The notes below the pieces were generated by a model. The model had not been told where the DNA came from. It ran no database searches and saw only the letters and a list, made by a program, of their open reading frames with translations. Shown here one piece after another: positions 51,248 to 59,768 of a stretch of DNA of 64,000 nt; position 1 is the stretch's first letter; every line of letters begins with the position of its first letter. The position numbers and the translations under genes were made by a program. Where the stretch lies: positions 24,527 to 88,526 of the forward strand of contig NZ_BLAE01000051.1 in the NCBI RefSeq assembly GCF_009687865.1, written 5' to 3'. This DNA is from Acrocarpospora macrocephala. GTDB taxonomy: Bacteria; Actinomycetota; Actinomycetes; Streptosporangiales; Streptosporangiaceae.

Positions 51248-52126
51248 TCAGCCTTTCACGCCGCCGGCGGTCAGTCCCTTTTCGAAGTACCGCTGCAGGA
51301 CGAGGAACAGGACGACCACCGGAACGGTCACCAGGGTGCTCAAGGCCATGATCGCGCCCCAGCGGATGTCGAACGAGGTCACCAGGCCGGCCATGCCGAC
51401 CGGGGCAGTCATGCTGTCGCCCTGGGAGACCACGCTGGCGAGCAGGAACTCGTCCCAGGACAGGATGAAGGAGAACATCGCGGTCGTGGCCAGCCCGGTG
51501 CGCAGGAGCGGCAGGGTGACCCGGATGAAGCTGCCCAGGTAGCCCAGCCCGTCCACCCGAGCGGCCTCCTCCAGTTCCCGCGGCACCGCCTCCACGAAGG
51601 ATTTCATCAGCCAGGTGGTCAGCGGGAGGGTGACGGTCAGGTGCGCGATGACGATGCCGGCCAGGCCGCCGACCAGGCCGAGCGTGACGAGCACGAGGTA
51701 GAGCGGCACCAGCAGCAGGATGGCGGGGAACAAGTACGCCACCCCCAGGCACGCCAGCAGGATCCGGCGGCCGGGGAAGGTGAACCTGGTCACCGCGTAG
51801 CCGGCCGCCGTGCCGACGATCAGGGAAACGGTGGTGGTGCACACGGCGACCACCAGACTGTTGGCGAACCAGCGCAGCGCCTCGCTGTCGAACACCTCGG
51901 CGTACCACTCGGTTGTCAGCGACGACGGCACCAGCGTGGGGTCCGACCGGAACAACTCGTCGGCGGGCCGGAACGAGCTGAGCACCATCCACAGGACCGG
52001 CCCGACCGCGAAGAACACGATCAGCGCGAGCGCGACGACCCGACCGGCCACCGCGAGCACCCTGCCGCCGCTGAGCGGGGTGCGCGCGGCGCCATGGCGG
52101 CGGCCCGACATGGTACGGCTAGACAT
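51248..52126 (-). CDS. carbohydrate ABC transporter permease (MalG-like, CUT1)
   Basis: The protein has 292 aa from ATG 52126, overlapping the MalF-like gene by 8 nt. Six hydrophobic segments. EAA loop ELEEAARVDGLGYLGSFIRVTLPLLRTG and C-terminal FLVLQRYFEKGLTAGGVKG are the MalG pattern. Confidence 0.92.
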   Translation of the reverse strand: MSSRTMSGRRHGAARTPLSGGRVLAVAGRVVALALIVFFAVGPVLWMVLSSFRPADELFRSDPTLVPSSLTTEWYAEVFDSEALRWFANSLVVAVCTTTVSLIVGTAAGYAVTRFTFPGRRILLACLGVAYLFPAILLLVPLYLVLVTLGLVGGLAGIVIAHLTVTLPLTTWLMKSFVEAVPRELEEAARVDGLGYLGSFIRVTLPLLRTGLATTAMFSFILSWDEFLLASVVSQGDSMTAPVGMAGLVTSFDIRWGAIMALSTLVTVPVVVLFLVLQRYFEKGLTAGGVKG

Positions 52127-53036
52127 GACGCCACCGGCCGCGGAGCCGTGTCAGGACCCAGACGGTGAGGCCGGCAGTCGTGAGGAGGAGCCCCGTCCCC
52201 GAGGCGATCGCCGCCGCGTAGCCGACCCGGAACTCACCCGTCACCACCTTGTAGATGTAGGTGGACAGCGTCTCGCTGGACCCGGCGGGACCGCCGCGAG
52301 TCAGCAGCCACACCAGCTCGAAGTACATCAGCGTCCAGATGCCGCGCAGGGCCAGCAGCGCCACCGCGGCGGACTTCAGATTGGGCAGGGTGACGTGGGC
52401 GAACTCGTGCCACGGGCCCGCGCCGTCCACCCTGGCCGCCTCGTACTGCGCGCGGTCGATGCCCTGCATCCGGGCCCAGAAGACCAGCATCGCGAAGGGG
52501 AAGCCGCGCCAGATGTTGATGAGGATCACGGTCGCGAGCGAGGTGCCCTCCTGGCCGAGTGGGCTCACCCCCGGCTGCAGCGCGCCCCACGACTGCAGGC
52601 CAGTGCTGATGATCCCGTAGTGGCCGTCCAGCATCCACTGCCAGACCAGCGCGCTGGCGATGACCGGGATGACGTACGGGATGAGCAGGAACTGCCGGAT
52701 CCAGCGCATGCCCGGCCAGTCGGCATCGATCAGCAGCGCGGCGGCGAGGCCGAGCCCGAGCTGGCCGGCCAGCGACAGCACCGTCCACAGGACGGTGCGG
52801 CCGAGGGTCGACAGCAGCGCCTGATCGCGCGCCAGTGCGCCGAAGTTGTCCAGCCCGACGAACGCCGCGTCGCCGGTCAGCAGATTGATCGAGAACAGCG
52901 AGGTGCGGAAGCTCTCGACGAGGGGGTAGCCGAGGATCGCGGCGAACAGCAGCGCGGCGGGCAGGGCGAGTGCGAGCCCTGCCCGCTGCCGTTGCCCGAC
53001 CGGTCCTCGGGTGAGGAAGGCGGGGGTGGAGACCAT
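52119..53036 (-). CDS. carbohydrate ABC transporter permease (MalF-like, CUT1)
   Basis: The protein has 305 aa from ATG 53036, 11 nt after the binding-protein stop. Six hydrophobic segments. LFSINLLTGDAAFVGLDNFGAL and EAA loop QYEAARVDGAGPWHEFAHVTLPNLKS are typical MalF/UgpA signatures. Confidence 0.92.
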   Translation of the reverse strand: MVSTPAFLTRGPVGQRQRAGLALALPAALLFAAILGYPLVESFRTSLFSINLLTGDAAFVGLDNFGALARDQALLSTLGRTVLWTVLSLAGQLGLGLAAALLIDADWPGMRWIRQFLLIPYVIPVIASALVWQWMLDGHYGIISTGLQSWGALQPGVSPLGQEGTSLATVILINIWRGFPFAMLVFWARMQGIDRAQYEAARVDGAGPWHEFAHVTLPNLKSAAVALLALRGIWTLMYFELVWLLTRGGPAGSSETLSTYIYKVVTGEFRVGYAAAIASGTGLLLTTAGLTVWVLTRLRGRWRHV

Positions 53037-53047
53037 GAGTAGGCCAA

Positions 53048-54388
53048 TCAGGACACTTTGGCGAGACGCTTCATCTCGGCGTTGATGTTGTCGAAGGCCT
53101 GCTCCGCGGTGATGTTCCCGGCCGCGGCCGACTGGAGTTGGTCGCCGACGAACGTGGTGGCCTCGATTTGGCCGGAGAGCTGGTTGAGCCCGGCCTCCAT
53201 GCCGTACCGGTACCACTCCGGCAGCGTCTTCTCCCGGATCAGCTTGATCTCGGGGGCGAATCTGCGCACCGTCTCGTTGGCGGTGAAAGTCGCCGACTCG
53301 GCCGCGCTGTTGGTGGCCGGCAGCGCGAAGACCGGGCGGGTGTTGACCCGCGCCGCCGCCAGATCGGGCTGCATCATGCACTCCACCAGGGTCTTGGCGG
53401 CCTTCTCGCGGTTGGGGTGGCTCTTCCCGATCATGTAGAAGTAGCCGCCGCCGATCGCGCCGCGCGGCTTGGCTCCCGCAATGGGGGCGGGCAGCTGGAA
53501 GACGCTGAAGTTGTCGAGCATGCCGGGGTTCTGCTCGGCCGCGAGGCCGACCACGGCGCCGAAGTCCATCGTCATGGCGACCTTGCCCTGGACGAACGCG
53601 GTCCGGAAGTCGGTCCAGGTCCAGGTGCGGGACTCGGGCGGAGACGCCGCCCGGTACAGATCGATCATGAACTGGGTGGCCTGCACGGCCTTGCGGCGGT
53701 CCCGGTCGAGGGCGTACTCACCCGTCTCGGGGTCGAAGGTGTGCACACCGGCCGCGTAGAGGAACTGGTAGTACGTCTGCGGCGCGACCAAGGCCGCGCC
53801 CATCGGCACCGCGAAGCCGCGCACGCCGCCGGCCGGGTCGTCGAGCTTCCTGGCCGCGGCCATCACCTCGTCCCAGCTCTTGGGGATCTCGATCTCCTTG
53901 GCCGCGAACAGGTCTTCGCGGTACCAGACCTCCTGGTGCAGCGCCCAGTCGGGCACGGCCCACGCCTTACCGTCCTTGGTGACGGCGTGCAGGAACGAGG
54001 GGACGAAGTCGGCGCGGCCATGGGCGTCGATCACATCGTCGACGGGCACGACGTAGCCGCCGGCCTGCGCCGTGGCGACGCCACCCTCGATGGTGTTCAT
54101 GATGTCGGGGCCGTTCCCCGAGCGGAAGGCCGTGATCATCTTCGGATACATGCTGTCGAACGGCACCGCGTCGAACGACACCGACACGTTCGGCTGCTTG
54201 GCGACGCATTGCTCGGCCTGCTTCTTGATGACGTCGGCCTGTGCCTGAACGGTGAGGTTGGTCCAGAAGTTCAGCCGGATCCGGCCGTCGGCTGCGACCT
54301 TCCCGCCCGTGCCACTCGTACCCGGAGGGGAACAAGCCGTGATCAGTACCAGGGCCGTGGCCATCGCCCTAGGGGGGTGTCGGGTCAT
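53048..54388 (-). CDS. carbohydrate ABC transporter substrate-binding lipoprotein (CUT1)
   Basis: The protein has 446 aa from ATG 54388 with AGGAG upstream. Signal peptide followed by lipobox-like I-T-A-C. It has family motifs RIRLNFWTNLTVQAQADVIKKQAE, GNGPDIMNTIEGG, AWAVPDWALHQEVWYREDLF and GAIGGGYFYMIGKSHPN. First gene of the operon behind the LacI-type operator at 54426-54439. Imports a sugar or polyol, possibly of the kind used by the DapA-like aldolase and DhaL-type kinase nearby. Confidence 0.9.
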   Translation of the reverse strand: MTRHPPRAMATALVLITACSPPGTSGTGGKVAADGRIRLNFWTNLTVQAQADVIKKQAEQCVAKQPNVSVSFDAVPFDSMYPKMITAFRSGNGPDIMNTIEGGVATAQAGGYVVPVDDVIDAHGRADFVPSFLHAVTKDGKAWAVPDWALHQEVWYREDLFAAKEIEIPKSWDEVMAAARKLDDPAGGVRGFAVPMGAALVAPQTYYQFLYAAGVHTFDPETGEYALDRDRRKAVQATQFMIDLYRAASPPESRTWTWTDFRTAFVQGKVAMTMDFGAVVGLAAEQNPGMLDNFSVFQLPAPIAGAKPRGAIGGGYFYMIGKSHPNREKAAKTLVECMMQPDLAAARVNTRPVFALPATNSAAESATFTANETVRRFAPEIKLIREKTLPEWYRYGMEAGLNQLSGQIEATTFVGDQLQSAAAGNITAEQAFDNINAEMKRLAKVS

Positions 54389-54425
54389 CGTCGTCTCCTC
54401 ACACCTGGCGGGGCGTTGCCCGTGA

Positions 54426-54439
54426 TGTTAACGGTTACA
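54426..54439. promoter_or_regulatory. LacI-type operator TGTTAACGGTTACA
   Basis: A near-palindrome with central CG, 37 nt upstream of the binding-protein ATG on the minus strand. It matches the half-site pattern of the second site at 54549-54562 and probably binds the LacI-family protein encoded at 55557. Confidence 0.65.
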
Positions 54440-54548
54440 CGATCGGATGGCGGTCGGTGCGTGTCAAGAGATGTCATCAATATGGCTGTTCAAAGCCGTT
54501 GTCGACCGTTGACAGGACCGAGAGAGTACGCAAACATCGGGGCATGTA

Positions 54549-54562
54549 TGTAACCGGTAACA
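54549..54562. promoter_or_regulatory. LacI-type operator TGTAACCGGTAACA
   Basis: A near-palindrome with central CG, 29 nt upstream of the DapA-like ATG on the plus strand. It faces the opposite operon from the 54426 site, so one regulator can control both. Confidence 0.65.
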
Positions 54563-54591
54563 TCCGGTTGGAGGGTCGAGGAAGGACGCGC

Positions 54592-55491
54592 ATGGCTCAG
54601 GCACCGAAGGTCGAGTTGACGGGCATCATTCCGCCGCTCGTGACCCCGTTCGACGCCGCGGAGAACATCGACATCGCGGCGCTGCGCGCCGAGGTGAGAT
54701 TCCATCTCGCGGCGGGCGTGCACGGCATCTGCGTGACCGGCTCCACCGGAGACGGGCAGATGCTGTCGGTGGAGCAATCCGTGACCGTCGCACGGACGGC
54801 CGTGGAGGAGGTGAACGGCGCGGTGCCGGTGATCGCGGGCATCATCCGCGACTCCACGGCCGAGGTCATCCGCTACGGCTCGGCGCTCAAGGGGACCGGC
54901 GTCGACGCCCTGCAGGTCACGCCGGTGCACTACCTGTTCCAGCCGGACGAGGAGCGGACCATCGAGTACTACCGGCGCATCACCGAGGCGACCGGCATGC
55001 CCGTCGTGGTCTACAACGTCATCCCATACGCCCTGATCCCCGCCCGCACGGTCTACCGCGTCATCCAGGAAGTCGACCTGGTCGTCGGCGTCAAGCAGTC
55101 CGGCGGCGACATCCACCAACTGGCCGACCTGCTGAAGGCCTCGCCCAGCGGCGTCGTGCTGACGGCCGTGGACGATCTGCTCTACCCGGCGTACCTGCTG
55201 GGCGCCGCCGGCGCAGTCAGCGCGACGCTGACGGTCGTGCCCGGACTCTGCGTCGAGCAGTGGAACGCCGTCGCGGCCGGCGACCACAAGACGGCTCTGG
55301 ACATCCACAACAAGCTGCTGCCGATCTGGCGCTCCATCGACGGCCCGAACATGACCATGCGGATCAAGGCGGCTCTCGCCATGCTTGGCCGCGACGGCGG
55401 CCTCGGCGCCCACCCCCTGACGCCGGCGAGCGAGGCGGAGAAGGCGGCCATCCGGGCCGCTCTGGTGGAGGCGGGACTCCTGCCGCTGTGA
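54592..55491 (+). CDS. DapA-family (dihydrodipicolinate synthase/NAL-like) aldolase
   Basis: The protein has 299 aa from ATG 54592 with GAAGGA upstream. Class I aldolase barrel with Schiff-base K168 in GVKQSGG and Y141 in VVVYNVIP. The DHDPS GTTGE motif reads GSTGDG. The context of sugar importer, FAD oxidoreductase and DhaL suggests a 2-keto-3-deoxy acid aldolase or dehydratase in sugar catabolism rather than lysine biosynthesis. Confidence 0.87.
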   Translation: MAQAPKVELTGIIPPLVTPFDAAENIDIAALRAEVRFHLAAGVHGICVTGSTGDGQMLSVEQSVTVARTAVEEVNGAVPVIAGIIRDSTAEVIRYGSALKGTGVDALQVTPVHYLFQPDEERTIEYYRRITEATGMPVVVYNVIPYALIPARTVYRVIQEVDLVVGVKQSGGDIHQLADLLKASPSGVVLTAVDDLLYPAYLLGAAGAVSATLTVVPGLCVEQWNAVAAGDHKTALDIHNKLLPIWRSIDGPNMTMRIKAALAMLGRDGGLGAHPLTPASEAEKAAIRAALVEAGLLPL

Positions 55492-55556
55492 TTGACTCGC
55501 CTGCAGCGAAGTCTGTCGCGCCGACAGGTCCCCAGGTGCCCAAGAGGAGTTCTCCG

Positions 55557-56561
55557 GTGGCAGGCATTCGAGACGTAGCCCGGCTGGCCGGGGTTTCGAC
55601 CGCGACCGTGACCCGCGCCCTGCGCGACGAGGCCTCGGTGACGACGGCTACGAAGGCCCGGGTCAAGGCCGCCGCCGCGCGGCTGGGATACGTTCCGAGC
55701 GCCGCCGCGCGGGCCCTGTCCCAAGGGCGTTCCAACCTACTGGGCCTGTTCGTGCCCGACATCGTGAACCCGTTCTACGCCCAGGTCGCCCAAGGCTTGG
55801 AGGACCGCGCCGCGGAGGCGCGCTACCACTGCGTCATCACCAGCTCGCACCTCAATCCCGAGCGCGAGCGGCACCTGGTGACCTCGTTCCAGGACGGGAC
55901 GCTGGCCGGGCTGGCCATCACGACCGTCGGCGCCGACGAGGCCTTCACCTCGGCGCTCAAGGGGAAGCGGGCGCCGCTCGTCCTGGTCGACCGGCGGGCG
56001 CGGGGCATCGAGGCGCCCCTGGTACGCACCGACAACCGCAAGGCGTCCAGGGAAGCGGTCGGCCGGCTGCTCGCCATGGGCCACACCAGGATCGCGATGA
56101 TCTCGGGGCCACGTGACTTCGACACCGCCTCCCAGCGGCTGTCCGGGTTTCGCCTGGCCCACCGCGACGCGGGCCGTCCGCTGATCGAGGATCTCGTCCG
56201 CCACGGCCACCTCGGCGAAGCCGGCGGATTCACCGCCATGAACGAGCTGCTCGCCATGGCCCCCCGCCCGACCGCGGTGTTCTGCTTCAACAACCTGATC
56301 ACGGTCGGCGCGCTCAAGGCGATCCGCGCGGCCGGGCTGAAGATCCCCACCGATATCAGCGTCCTGGCCTTCGACGACATGACCCTCTTCCCCCTGGTCG
56401 AACCGCCGATCACAGCCATCGCCCAGCCCGCGTACGAGATGGGCAGGGAGGCGGCCGACCTGCTGCTCCGGCAGATCGACGGCGAGACGGCCCTCCCCGA
56501 CATCGTCCTGCCCGCGACCCTGATCATGCGGGATTCGCTCGCGCCGCCCGCCTTCCCCTGA
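55557..56561 (+). CDS. LacI-family transcriptional regulator
   Basis: The protein has 334 aa from GTG 55557 with AGAGGAG upstream. N-terminal helix-turn-helix and hinge are complete (IRDVARLAGVSTATVTRALRDEASVTTATKARVKAAAARLGYVPSAAARALS). The effector domain follows (GLFVPDIVNPFYAQVAQG, LGHTRIAMISGPRDFDTASQR, ISVLAFDDMTLFPLVEPPITAIAQ). It probably binds the two TGTWA-type operators at 54.4-54.6 kb. Confidence 0.92.
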   Translation: MAGIRDVARLAGVSTATVTRALRDEASVTTATKARVKAAAARLGYVPSAAARALSQGRSNLLGLFVPDIVNPFYAQVAQGLEDRAAEARYHCVITSSHLNPERERHLVTSFQDGTLAGLAITTVGADEAFTSALKGKRAPLVLVDRRARGIEAPLVRTDNRKASREAVGRLLAMGHTRIAMISGPRDFDTASQRLSGFRLAHRDAGRPLIEDLVRHGHLGEAGGFTAMNELLAMAPRPTAVFCFNNLITVGALKAIRAAGLKIPTDISVLAFDDMTLFPLVEPPITAIAQPAYEMGREAADLLLRQIDGETALPDIVLPATLIMRDSLAPPAFP

Positions 56562-56609
56562 GCGGCGCCGACACCGCGCGCGGTGCACCGAATCGAAAGA
56601 AGCCACGAC

Positions 56610-57063
56610 ATGGCGCAGCCCTTCCTCACGTCCAAGGACGACTACGTCGACCGCGCCCTCCAGGGATTCGCGCGGAGCAACGGCGACGTGGTGACGCTCC
56701 ACACGGACCCCACTTTCATCCGCGCCGTGGCGCCCGACCCGCGCCGCCGGGTCGGCATTGTCTCCGGGGGCGGATCCTGGTGGCACGCATGATGGGGACG
56801 TGCTTGCCGCGCTGCCGCCCGGAGATCGGGCGCTGCTGCTGGTGAACGGTCTCGGCGCAACCACCGCGATCGAACTGCACAACGCCTTCGCGATCGCACT
56901 CGGCGTGCTCGGTGATCGGCGTGTCGAGCTGGCCGGAAGCCTCGTCGGCACATGGACGCCCGCGCTGGACATGAAGGGCTTCTCGCTCACGGTCACGATG
57001 ATCGACGAGGGTTGGCGGCGCCTGTGGGACGCCCCCGCCTGGACCGCCGCGCTGAGGAAGTGA
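56610..57063 (+). pseudogene. dhaK-like dihydroxyacetone-kinase subunit with internal deletion and frameshift
   Basis: The N-terminus of DhaK is clear from ATG 56610: FLTSKDDYVDRALQGFARSN and RVGIVSGGGS, which should continue GHEP. Instead it reads WWHA and stops at ~56790. In another frame the C-terminal part follows at once: DVLAALPPGDRALLLVNGLGATTAIELHNAF, then GSLVGTWTPALDMKGFSLTVTMIDEGW, ending at 57063. Roughly 180 residues of a normal ~330-residue DhaK are missing, including the catalytic His. The gene is therefore non-functional as it stands. Confidence 0.8.
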
Positions 57064-57070
57064 GACCGCC

Positions 57071-57688
57071 ATGCTGATGCGTACGTACCTGGCCGCGGCC
57101 GAGCGCGCCCACCCTGCGCTGACCCGAATGGATCAGGTGGCCGGCGACGGCGACTTCGGCGACAACCTGCGCGACGCGCTGCGGCTGGCAGTCGGGCGCG
57201 TGCCCGGCGACGCCACCCTGCCCGCCGAGTTCGACATCGTCGCGACCTGCTTCCTGGACGAGGTGGGCGGTACCAGCGGCCCGCTGATCGGCCTGCTCCT
57301 GCGTGACATCGCGGCGCGGCTGGCCGGGTCCGACGACCTCGACGAGGCGCTGGCGTCCGGGCTGGCCGCGGGCGTCGACACCATCCAGCGGGTCGGCGAG
57401 GCACGGGTCGGCGACCGCACCATGCTCGACTGCCTCGTCCCGGCCCTCGACGCCATCGCCGCGGCCGCGCGCCCGGTGGATTGGGTGGCGATCGCCGCGT
57501 CGGCGCTGGCGGCCGCCCGGGCCACCGCCGACCTCACGGCCCGCAGCGGTCGGGCCAGCTACGTCGGCGACCGGGCGCTCGGCACCCCGGACGCGGGCGC
57601 GATGGGCATCGCACTACTGTTCTGGGCCCTGGCCGCCGACCGCCACCCCGACCGCCGCGACGAACTGCCCGACCCCGGCGAGCTCTGA
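57071..57688 (+). CDS. DhaL-like kinase subunit (DAK2 domain)
   Basis: The protein has 205 aa from ATG 57071, 7 nt after the dhaK remnant. DhaL motifs: VAGDGDFGDNLRDAL (Mg/ATP-binding Asp cluster, with Phe where DhaL has His), GGTSGPLIGLLL, GDRTMLDCLVPAL and GRASYVGDRALGTPDAGA. It would phosphorylate a ketose or dihydroxyacetone-like substrate held by DhaK, but its DhaK partner here is deleted. Confidence 0.87.
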   Translation: MLMRTYLAAAERAHPALTRMDQVAGDGDFGDNLRDALRLAVGRVPGDATLPAEFDIVATCFLDEVGGTSGPLIGLLLRDIAARLAGSDDLDEALASGLAAGVDTIQRVGEARVGDRTMLDCLVPALDAIAAAARPVDWVAIAASALAAARATADLTARSGRASYVGDRALGTPDAGAMGIALLFWALAADRHPDRRDELPDPGEL

Positions 57689-57778
57689 TCTCCCAGGCGG
57701 AGGCTGCGGCGGCCGGATTCCCCGAGGCGGCTCGAGGTCGCTGACTCTCGCTACAGCGGAGCTGTGACCCTCCTCAGA

Positions 57779-57797
57779 CGGCTTGTGCCGCTTTTTT
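57779..57797 (+). terminator. intrinsic-terminator-like stem and T-tract
   Basis: CGGC-TTGT-GCCG followed by C and six T residues, 90 nt after the dhaL stop. The stem is short (4 bp), so it is a weak candidate. Confidence 0.45.
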
Positions 57798-58064
57798 GCT
57801 ATTCGGGCGCTGAAACGTGCAATTACCAGAGGGGCGTACTGGGTAGCAACCCAGTATCCTCAGGCGAACGCGGGAGAGCGCATTTACGGCTGTCCAGTGT
57901 CCTAGAAGACTTAATATGATTCCTTTCGCGCCCATGGGCTCGCGGTACAGTAGGAGGTTTCGCGTACGCGACCTGCTGTTTGTGCCGGGCGGTCCAGGTG
58001 ATGAGCTGGGCCCGATGGAGGAGGGGGCCGGCCGCGGGCCGAAACCGGGAAGGGTGGTCCGCGG
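57798..58064. other. gene-free, lower-GC region with stem-loop before the MFS gene
   Basis: Together with 57689-57797 this makes a 376-nt gap. It contains a perfect TACTGGGT-AGCA-ACCCAGTA stem-loop (57837-57856), an AT-rich TTAATATGAT stretch (~57910-57920) that could be a -10 region, and the palindrome CGCGTACGCG at 57961-57970. No convincing gene was found. The GC drop suggests an old insertion boundary or a promoter leader for the transporter. Confidence 0.4.
57837..57856. repeat. perfect inverted repeat with 8-bp arms and 4-nt loop
   Basis: Arms TACTGGGT and ACCCAGTA flank AGCA. It has no adjacent T-tract, so it is more likely an operator or leader hairpin than a terminator. Confidence 0.5.
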
Positions 58065-59768
58065 GTGGATCGGCAGCAGTCGCTGTTGGGTTTCTGGGTG
58101 GGGTTGACCAGCACAACGGCCGTGGCGCGAACGTTGGCTCTGACATATCCCCTCCTGGCTCTCGATCAATCGGGCTCACCCATGGCCGTAGGTTGGGCAA
58201 GTTTCATGCTCGCTCTGCCCGGCTTTCTGTTTTATCTCTATTTCGGGGCCCTAATAGATAGAATCGACCCTTCTCGCCTTATGAAATTGGTCGAGGTCAT
58301 TCGCGCCCTTACACTGCTTCTGGTGGGCCTTCTCCTAGTTTTGGGCTCTCTGCCCCTTTCGATCATCCTGATCGCCGCGTTCGTTGAGGGCACCATGTGG
58401 ACGGCCTACTCCCTGGCCGAAGCAGCGCTGATCCCGATGGTGCGGGGCGACGGCCTCACCGTATTCCTCGCCTCCAGCGAGCGGAGCACCCAGGTGGGTT
58501 CGCTCATCGCCCGGCCGCTCGCCGGATTCCTGTACGGATGGCAGCACGTGGCCCCCTTCCTGATCGCGCCGGTGCTGATCTTCGTGTCGGTCTTGACGGT
58601 GCCGAACTCGCGGGTAAGGCGGTTTCCGCGCCGGAACGGGCGCGAACCGCTGTTGGCGTCCATCGGGGAAGGCCTGCGCGAGCTGCGCCGGCACCACTTC
58701 CTCATGGTCGCTGTCGCCCTCACCTCGGTGACGAACTTTATGATCAACGCGATGATTATCGTGTTCATCGCCTGGTACGCGCCCCGCCTCGGGGCCACGG
58801 AAATCGGCCTGTATCTGATGTGGGGCAGCATCGGAGGCACGCTGGGCACCATTCTGGCCAGGGCGATCCGGCCGGAGAACTGGGTGCTTTACGTGCAGCT
58901 CGTCGTGGCGGGCATCGCTATGCTGGCCATCGCCTGGCACCCCAGCCCGCTCTCGTTCGCTGCCGGTCTGCTGCTGACCGGATGGGGCACCGCCACCAAC
59001 ATCGCCATGCGCAGTTATGAGGGCGTCTTCGTGAGGAGGCGCAAGCGAGCCCGGGTCGCCAGCGTCTCGCGCCTGCTCGGGCACACCTCGGTGACCATCG
59101 CCGCTCCGATGGGTGGGCTGCTCGTGACGCTCTACGGCGTCGACTGGGCGGCCAACATGCTGGCCTGCGGGTTCGCGGTGGTCGCCGGCTCGTTGGTGGT
59201 CTGGATGGCGGCCTCAGGAGCCGGAAGAGCCACGGATGATCCGTTCGGCCGTCCTGGCAAGGTGGGGTGGCAGCGGTGGCGCCTGCGCTCCCAGAGCACG
59301 CCGGGCCAGTTCGGCCGCCACGTGAAGATTGCTGGCTTGCTCCTCGACGAGAGCGGTATGAAGCAGCGCCGGACCGTGGCCGTCGGTGGCCGCGTCGAGA
59401 GCGGCGATCTCCCGGCGCGCCTTGCCAGGCTCGCCTACCAGGGCCAGGGCATGCGCGTATGCGGCTCTCACCCATGGCTCCCGTATCGGCTGGAGGCGGC
59501 CGAAGTCACTCAGCGCTTCTTCTGGGCGGCCCAGGTCGAGCAGGATCTCGGCCCGTGCCCGGAGGGCGGGGAGGGAGTTCCCGTCGTGGTGGAGGACGTT
59601 GTTGAGAACGTCGAGGGCCGCCTGCGAGTGACCGCAGTACCACAGGGCCCAGGCCAGCTCGGTGCGGATACCGGCATCGTCGGGGGCGCGCTGTACGGCC
59701 GAGGCAAGCTCTGGAATCGCCAGACGGCTTTCGCCGCGGGCCCGGTGGGACCTTCCGACGGCGGCTAG
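58065..59768 (+). CDS. MFS transporter with abnormally long 3' reading frame
   Basis: From GTG 58065 about 385 residues form a ten-to-twelve-segment major-facilitator protein of the drug/siderophore-exporter type (FMLALPGFLFYLYFGALIDRIDPSR is the motif-A region). Membrane sequence ends near 59215 (VVAGSLVVWMAASG). The frame stays open for another ~180 residues, to 59768, with no membrane character. This tail lies entirely antisense to the nSTAND gene. The tail may be non-coding in nature, with the normal stop lost, or the protein may carry a real extension. Confidence 0.75.
   Translation: MDRQQSLLGFWVGLTSTTAVARTLALTYPLLALDQSGSPMAVGWASFMLALPGFLFYLYFGALIDRIDPSRLMKLVEVIRALTLLLVGLLLVLGSLPLSIILIAAFVEGTMWTAYSLAEAALIPMVRGDGLTVFLASSERSTQVGSLIARPLAGFLYGWQHVAPFLIAPVLIFVSVLTVPNSRVRRFPRRNGREPLLASIGEGLRELRRHHFLMVAVALTSVTNFMINAMIIVFIAWYAPRLGATEIGLYLMWGSIGGTLGTILARAIRPENWVLYVQLVVAGIAMLAIAWHPSPLSFAAGLLLTGWGTATNIAMRSYEGVFVRRRKRARVASVSRLLGHTSVTIAAPMGGLLVTLYGVDWAANMLACGFAVVAGSLVVWMAASGAGRATDDPFGRPGKVGWQRWRLRSQSTPGQFGRHVKIAGLLLDESGMKQRRTVAVGGRVESGDLPARLARLAYQGQGMRVCGSHPWLPYRLEAAEVTQRFFWAAQVEQDLGPCPEGGEGVPVVVEDVVENVEGRLRVTAVPQGPGQLGADTGIVGGALYGRGKLWNRQTAFAAGPVGPSDGG

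Noticed and set aside
57916..58107. Short plus-strand frame with an ATG upstream of the MFS gene
   Set aside because: No good ribosome site and no recognisable sequence; it overlaps the transporter start out of frame.
57774..58169. Frame of 131 codons on the minus strand in the low-GC gap
   Set aside because: Pro/Ser/Arg-rich, no ribosome site or motif, and it runs into the MFS coding sequence.
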